Under the pieces are notes generated by a model. That model made no database searches, was not told where the DNA came from, and worked only from the letters and a program-made list of their open reading frames with translations. 64,000 nt of DNA. Origin: CAZIKF01 sp964539825 (lineage in GTDB: Bacteria; Muiribacteriota; UBA6191). The first letter of the stretch is position 1. Each line of letters starts with the position of its first letter. A program made the position numbers and the translations under genes. Positions 59,061 to 64,000 of the stretch are shown piece by piece. The stretch spans positions 48,963 through 112,962 of the forward strand of contig CAZIKF010000015.1 in NCBI GenBank assembly GCA_964539825.1, written 5' to 3'.

Positions 59061-61049
59061 ATGAGAGTTTCTCCAAAGAAACAACTGTTCCTGATCTTTG
59101 GTCTTCTAGTGTTGCCTCTGTCCCTTGCTTCTGAACTCCACGAACTGGATATTGAGGCGCTGATGGAGATAGAGGTGGAAGTCGCCTCCCTTTTTCCTGA
59201 ATCCCAACTCATGGCTCCGGCTACCGTGTCGGTGCTCAATCGGGACCAGTGGAAATTGCGAGGTGCCCGGGACGGCCTGCGAGATCTTCTGGATTTCGAG
59301 CCCGGTATGGTGACTTATTCCTCATTTGGTGGAAACGCAGTAGGAATTCGAGGTTTCAGCAATAATGCGTTTGTTGTGCGCGGTAAAGGCTACCAGATCG
59401 ATGGAATTCCAATCAATTCCTGGACCTTTAGAGGCGGATTGTATGGTAGATCCAACCTGAATCCCGAGGTTTTTGATCGGCTAGAGACCATCCGTGGACC
59501 TGGTTCCGCTCTCTACGGCACCGATGCCTTCTTTGGGGTCTTCTCCCTGGGCACTTATGATCCAAAATATGATGAAACGGAATTCTCCACGGTGGTATCC
59601 GATCATAAAGTTTCCGAGTTCACGATGAGAACAAGTCATGGTTTGGCCGAGAATGGGAGACTCAGCGCGGCATTGTCGGTAACCGGCCAGGGGGCTCAAA
59701 ACCTTTCTTATACATCCCGCCGTCTTCCAGGGCAGGTATTTGAGCGGGATGAAACCTACCAGGCAGGCACTGGGCTCTTAAAATGGGCTTTTAACAGAGG
59801 GAGCTCAAATTACAAATTCACCTTCATGTCTCACCAGTGGGAAACTGATGAGGCACCGGGACTGGTTGTATTCTATGGAGGGGCGGGAGCAGAGGATAGG
59901 ATGTTTGCTGACACCCGTTTTAATCTGTGGAGTTTCTCCTCTACCAGAAAACTTGAAAACGACCGAGAGCTATCCTGGAAACTATACCAATGGAGTTCCA
60001 ACCTCACTCTTGGATTCGAAGAACTCAATGCCCAGCTCTCCAGGGTTTCAGGAAGAGTAGATGAGCGTAAAGGACTCTCCCTACGCTTTAAGCAAAATGA
60101 AAATGCACAACGCAGGACCCGTTACGCGGCGGGATTTGAAATTGACAACCTCCATGTACCGGACCAGTATTCCTTTGTAGGCGCTGTTTTGCGGCCTTCT
60201 GACACCTTTCTTGGAAAATCAGAAACGGTCAAATCTCTATATCTCCAATCAAGAACCAGGCTGAAGGATGATAAGTTTTTCCTCCATCTCGGGGGTCGCT
60301 TAGACAAATATCCCTCCTTTGGCTCCCAATTTACCCCTCGCGCAGGCCTGGTCCACACACCCCGCAAGGGCAGAGTCTGGAAATTTCTATATGGAAATGC
60401 CTTCCGGGCTCCATCGGCAACAGAGGGATTTGGAACGGCAACCGTACTTGGTGGCCCCCGGGTCAAGCCTGAAGAAATCGACTCCTATGAAGGGGTGTAT
60501 ACGCAAACCTCGAAGAAATCACTTTTTAGTCTCACCTACTTTAAATCCAAGCTGAAGAATGGAATTTTAATTAATCGTGCCGCAGCACCCAATCTGCGTT
60601 ATGACAATATTGGAAGCAGTGAGTCCACGGGCTTTGAATTTATCTCAAAACGAAAGCTAGATGAAGAATGGACTATTGAATTCAATGGATCGAGAATCAC
60701 CAGCATGGATCTTAGCTCCAACTCAGACTTTGAGGGTTTTCCACGCCATATCCTGAATTTGAAAGCTGATTACGCCCCCAAAAACTCGGATTTTCTAGTT
60801 TGGATTGGAGTCCGACACATGCGTGACTGGAAAGATGGGTTTGGAGCTTTTAGCGCGGTTGCACCCCTGCCTTCTTACAATCGTGTTGATCTTGGAGTTC
60901 GCTACCAGGTGGAAAGCAACCAGGAAGCCTATTTGTGGGTGCGAAACCTCCTCGATAAAGATTTGAGGATTCCCTCTGTATGGGACTCGGAAATTGGAAC
61001 CCCTGAGGCTGGAAGGGCTATAGGAGTCGGCTGGACTTATCGATTTTAA
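59061..61049 (+). CDS. TonB-dependent receptor, copy 1
   Basis: This 662-residue protein has a signal sequence (LIFGLLVLPLSLASE). A plug domain follows (VSVLNRDQWKLRGARDGLRD, GIRGFSNNAFVVRGKGYQID, LETIRGPGSALYGTDAFFGV), then a beta-barrel ending in aromatic residues (GVGWTYRF). The segment ELDIEALMEIEVEVASLF resembles the TonB-box/N-terminal region of this receptor subfamily. The substrate is unknown. It is paired with a YfiR-type gene upstream. Confidence 0.92.
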   Translation: MRVSPKKQLFLIFGLLVLPLSLASELHELDIEALMEIEVEVASLFPESQLMAPATVSVLNRDQWKLRGARDGLRDLLDFEPGMVTYSSFGGNAVGIRGFSNNAFVVRGKGYQIDGIPINSWTFRGGLYGRSNLNPEVFDRLETIRGPGSALYGTDAFFGVFSLGTYDPKYDETEFSTVVSDHKVSEFTMRTSHGLAENGRLSAALSVTGQGAQNLSYTSRRLPGQVFERDETYQAGTGLLKWAFNRGSSNYKFTFMSHQWETDEAPGLVVFYGGAGAEDRMFADTRFNLWSFSSTRKLENDRELSWKLYQWSSNLTLGFEELNAQLSRVSGRVDERKGLSLRFKQNENAQRRTRYAAGFEIDNLHVPDQYSFVGAVLRPSDTFLGKSETVKSLYLQSRTRLKDDKFFLHLGGRLDKYPSFGSQFTPRAGLVHTPRKGRVWKFLYGNAFRAPSATEGFGTATVLGGPRVKPEEIDSYEGVYTQTSKKSLFSLTYFKSKLKNGILINRAAAPNLRYDNIGSSESTGFEFISKRKLDEEWTIEFNGSRITSMDLSSNSDFEGFPRHILNLKADYAPKNSDFLVWIGVRHMRDWKDGFGAFSAVAPLPSYNRVDLGVRYQVESNQEAYLWVRNLLDKDLRIPSVWDSEIGTPEAGRAIGVGWTYRF

Positions 61050-61054
61050 ATTCA

Positions 61055-61570
61055 ATGAAGTTCTTTCGCCTGTCTTTCCTCTCCTTTCTGCTGACAACTC
61101 CGCTCATCGCTAAGGGGCCATCCCTGGATGAGCTGAAAGTGGCTTTCCTATATCGAATTTCTAAATTTGTCCAATGGGATACTTCCCTGGAGAACCCAAA
61201 CGGTCCAAGGCTCAACTTCTGCTTTGTAAACAGCAAAGAATTCGCATCAATGGCTGAGAAAACTTACCGAGATCAGGTTAAGGAGATAAAGGTCCTGCAA
61301 AGTCCTGATGAGATTCGCGAATGCCACGTTACCTACCTGGCTCCATCCCCCGACTTTGATATTAGCCCCTACCTGGAGGTATCCAAACAGCACCCAATAC
61401 TCACTATAAACGATGATTCCGAATTTCTTTCAAAGGGCGGAATTCTAAGATTTTTTCTCAATGAGAAAAAACAGATTCGATTTGAACTCAACCTGGATCA
61501 GGCAAGAAAGGTTGGACTGCGCTTCAATGCCCAGTTCTTACGTCTTACTAAGATTTATGGAAAAAAATAA
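61055..61570 (+). CDS. YfiR-family (DUF4154) periplasmic protein, copy 2
   Basis: 171 residues, with signal sequence FFRLSFLSFLLTTPLIAKG. GPSLDELKVAFLYRISKFV, GGILRFFLNEKKQIRFELNL and LRFNAQFLRLTKI are almost the same as in copy 1. It starts only 5 bases after receptor copy 1 ends. Confidence 0.85.
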   Translation: MKFFRLSFLSFLLTTPLIAKGPSLDELKVAFLYRISKFVQWDTSLENPNGPRLNFCFVNSKEFASMAEKTYRDQVKEIKVLQSPDEIRECHVTYLAPSPDFDISPYLEVSKQHPILTINDDSEFLSKGGILRFFLNEKKQIRFELNLDQARKVGLRFNAQFLRLTKIYGKK

Positions 61571-61588
61571 TCCTGAAGAGGTAACAAT

Positions 61589-63553
61589 ATGAAATCCACT
61601 TTAACAACGCGACTGTCCATCCTGATGCTGCTTTTTCTACCCTCTTTTTTTGCGGAGGAACTTTACGAGTTGGATCTTGAGGATTTAATGGAGGTTCGCG
61701 TGGAGGTGGCCTCACTCTTTGAAGAGCCTACTCGCATGGCAGCCTCTTCCGTGTCAGTCCTACAGCGAGAAGAATGGATGTTACGCGGAGCAAGAAGAGG
61801 TCTGCGCGATATGTTGGACTACCTTCCTGGTGTGGTGAGTTATTCCACCCTGGGGGGTACCGGAATTGCCATTCGTGGATATACCAGGAACACTCCTGTT
61901 GCGCGGGGTAAGGCTTATCTCTTTGATGGTGTACCCCTGAATTCCCTTACTTTTAAGACAGGTCTTTATGGACGCGCCAATCTAAATCCCAATCTCTTTG
62001 ATCGGTTGGAGATGGTGCGCGGCCCCGGCTCCGCTCTTTACGGCGAGGACGCGTTTCACGGGGTTATCGCTTTGAAGACCTATGCCCCGGTGCGCGATGA
62101 GACTGAAGTATACACAGTCATTTCTGATCACAAGTATTCGGAATTCAACCTGCGCACCAGCCAGAGTCTCACCGATCGCTCCAGGTTCAGTGCCGCGCTT
62201 TCTTTCAGTGGGCAGGGAAACCAGAATCTATCCTATAGCAGCCGTGTTCCAGCCCTCGCGGGAGGTGTTTTTGAACGGGACGAAACCTGGCAGGCAGGCT
62301 CAGCACTGCTGAAGTGGAGTACAAGGCACAAGAGCGGTACCAGATGGAACCTGACTTTTCTTTCTCATCAATATGAGACCGATGAGTCACCCGGAAACGC
62401 ATCCTTCCAGGGATCTGAGGACATCGGCAATTTTGATACGCGATTTAACCTCTTTAAACTGGACTCGGTTCGAGAACTAAGCCATGAGGAAGAGCTTGAG
62501 TGGTACGCTTATCGCTGGAGTTCCGCATTTGAGGAAGATTTTTTAAGACCAGCGGGAGATCGGTTTCTGGCAACTCAGAAAGATATCCGCCAGGGAGTCG
62601 GAGTGCGCTACAAACGACAGGAAACTGAGAATCAGCCGATTCGACTGGTGGCTGGTGCTGAGGTGGATCGAACCAGGATTCCCGATGTTCATACAGGCCT
62701 TCTGAGCACCGGGCTCGTCCCTGACCCTCATCACGGTCTCTCCCAGACTGTAAAATCGCTATATGTGCAGACACGCACACGCCTACGTGAAGATCGGCTG
62801 TATTTTCACCTGGGTGGAAGACTGGATCGTTACCCCAATTTCGGCTCTCAACTCACACCGCGGGCCGGACTTACCTACCAGCCTGAAGACAACACAACCT
62901 GGAAACTTCTCTACGGCAACTCCTTTCGAGCGCCAAGCGGAGGAGAATCTCAAGGGCTATTTGGTCTTTCGAGCACGAACATCAAGCCCGAAGAAATCGA
63001 TACATACGAACTTATTTACATGCGCAGAGGCAAAAAGTCCAACCTTACCCTAACCTGGTTCGAAAGCTCCTGGAAAGACGGAGTCGGCCCCAATTTTGGT
63101 GCTGGCAGATGGGAAAACACAGGCCTAAACGAATCTTCCGGATTAGAGTTTGAATGGAGTAGGTCGCTAAATGAAGCATGGAATCTTGAGCTATCTGGTT
63201 CCAGAGTCAATAGCCGTAATTTGGTTACTCAACTGGATTATGAAGCCTTTCCAAAGAACATCTTGAATTTCCTGACCCGCTACAATCCACAGGATTCAAG
63301 GTTTCGTTTCTTTGCTGGCCTGCGCTACATGGATGAATGGAAGGATGGTACTCAAGTCACTTCGCTGCCCCTGAAGTCCTATGTTCGTACGGACATTACC
63401 ATAGCCTATAACCTGGCCGACAACCAGGAGGCTTACCTGTGGGTGAAAAACCTTTTTGATCGTGATCTGAGAACACCCTCCGTTTGGAATTCAGAGAGTG
63501 GTATTCCCGAGCCTGGCCGAGCAGTGGGAATAGGGCTAACCTATCGATTTTAG
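61589..63553 (+). CDS. TonB-dependent receptor, copy 2
   Basis: This 654-residue paralogue of the receptor at 59061 has the same order of plug motifs (SVSVLQREEWMLRGARRGL, AIRGYTRNTPVARGKAYLFD, LEMVRGPGSALYGEDAFHGV) and the same barrel end (GIGLTYRF). The barrel has diverged much more than the plug. AGAGGTAACAAT precedes the ATG. Substrate unknown. Confidence 0.92.
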   Translation: MKSTLTTRLSILMLLFLPSFFAEELYELDLEDLMEVRVEVASLFEEPTRMAASSVSVLQREEWMLRGARRGLRDMLDYLPGVVSYSTLGGTGIAIRGYTRNTPVARGKAYLFDGVPLNSLTFKTGLYGRANLNPNLFDRLEMVRGPGSALYGEDAFHGVIALKTYAPVRDETEVYTVISDHKYSEFNLRTSQSLTDRSRFSAALSFSGQGNQNLSYSSRVPALAGGVFERDETWQAGSALLKWSTRHKSGTRWNLTFLSHQYETDESPGNASFQGSEDIGNFDTRFNLFKLDSVRELSHEEELEWYAYRWSSAFEEDFLRPAGDRFLATQKDIRQGVGVRYKRQETENQPIRLVAGAEVDRTRIPDVHTGLLSTGLVPDPHHGLSQTVKSLYVQTRTRLREDRLYFHLGGRLDRYPNFGSQLTPRAGLTYQPEDNTTWKLLYGNSFRAPSGGESQGLFGLSSTNIKPEEIDTYELIYMRRGKKSNLTLTWFESSWKDGVGPNFGAGRWENTGLNESSGLEFEWSRSLNEAWNLELSGSRVNSRNLVTQLDYEAFPKNILNFLTRYNPQDSRFRFFAGLRYMDEWKDGTQVTSLPLKSYVRTDITIAYNLADNQEAYLWVKNLFDRDLRTPSVWNSESGIPEPGRAVGIGLTYRF

Positions 63554-63590
63554 GTTATACTAATCTTATCTAAGTTGGGAGAAAATAGAG

Positions 63591-63983
63591 GTGTCGGAAG
63601 AAAGTCAGAGTTATAAAATTCTCATTGTTGACGATGATCCCAAGATTTTAAGAGTTTTAGGGAAGATTCTTGAATCACGAGATTACAATGTAATCACCAC
63701 GGATAAAACTGATCTCGCATTAAAAGAGCTTGAGCAGTCTGAAGTCGCCGTGATTGTTTCTGATCTGGAAATGCCTGAGATGAGTGGAATCAAACTTCTG
63801 GAACAGGCTAAGGAAATCTCTCCGAAAACGATTCGAATCATGCTCACAGGTCATCCCCATACCGTGTCCAAGGATGATGCCAGCGAGGTACTCGCGGTAC
63901 ATCGTTTTTTGCTAAAACCGGTGAGTGTCGAGGACTTTCTCGATGTCATAGAGGCAAACACACAGCTCTATCTAATGGGTTAA
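63591..63983 (+). CDS. single-domain response regulator
   Basis: This 130-residue receiver domain starts at GTG. IVDDDPKILRVL supplies the acidic pocket, IVSDLEMPEMSG the phospho-Asp, IMLTGH the Thr and LLKPVS the Lys. No output domain. It directly follows the receptor/YfiR pair, but no kinase is in view. Confidence 0.88.
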   Translation: MSEESQSYKILIVDDDPKILRVLGKILESRDYNVITTDKTDLALKELEQSEVAVIVSDLEMPEMSGIKLLEQAKEISPKTIRIMLTGHPHTVSKDDASEVLAVHRFLLKPVSVEDFLDVIEANTQLYLMG

Positions 63984-64000
63984 ACACCCCAAAGATAGGC

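Overview
The window (about 47% GC by eye) comes from a Gram-negative, double-membraned bacterium. The evidence is two TonB-dependent receptors, a further beta-barrel-like protein, several lipoprotein and Sec signal sequences, and periplasmic thioredoxin-fold proteins. No rRNA, ribosomal-protein cluster or other firm phylogenetic marker is present. The mix of very large unfamiliar envelope proteins, HEAT-repeat proteins, a zinc-ribbon/membrane protein and YfiR-receptor modules suggests an uncultured lineage near the former Deltaproteobacteria or a similar diderm phylum. That placement is inference. No IS element, prophage, CRISPR array, tRNA or rRNA was seen.

Layout. 1-4.05 kb (+): the end of a coiled-coil/glycine-zipper membrane protein, a Fur-family regulator, a MerC-type membrane protein and asparagine synthetase. 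4.05-9.65 kb (-): a complete nicotinamide-to-NAD salvage operon (pncB, nadE, an outer-membrane-like protein, pncA, nadD). 9.7-17.5 kb: rtcB, a radical-SAM/SPASM protein, a double receiver protein, a hybrid histidine kinase split into two overlapping frames, and a small Cys-pair protein. 17.5-26.7 kb (-): two giant paralogous envelope proteins. 26.7-29.0 kb: small units, including a possible small RNA, and a two-gene operon coding for a thioredoxin-like protein and an Asp/Cys-rich secreted repeat protein. 29.2-38.9 kb: poorly known proteins (AIM24-like, a 1203-residue mosaic membrane protein, HEAT repeats, a class-V aminotransferase fold lacking its lysine). 38.5-45.4 kb (-): housekeeping enzymes (a TIGR03960-like radical SAM protein, RsmF-like rRNA methyltransferase, aspS, a metallophosphoesterase). 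45.6-55.7 kb (+): a tightly coupled nine-gene operon built around a PotA/PotC/PotD-like transporter whose ATPase has lost all of its catalytic signatures. 55.8-58.4 kb: tldD-tldE. 58.5-64 kb: a duplicated YfiR/TonB-receptor module followed by a single-domain response regulator.

The best candidates for an undescribed system are the 45.6-55.7 kb operon (degenerate ABC ATPase with redox and zinc-ribbon partners), the Asp/Cys repeat protein with its thioredoxin partner, and the giant paralogous envelope pair.
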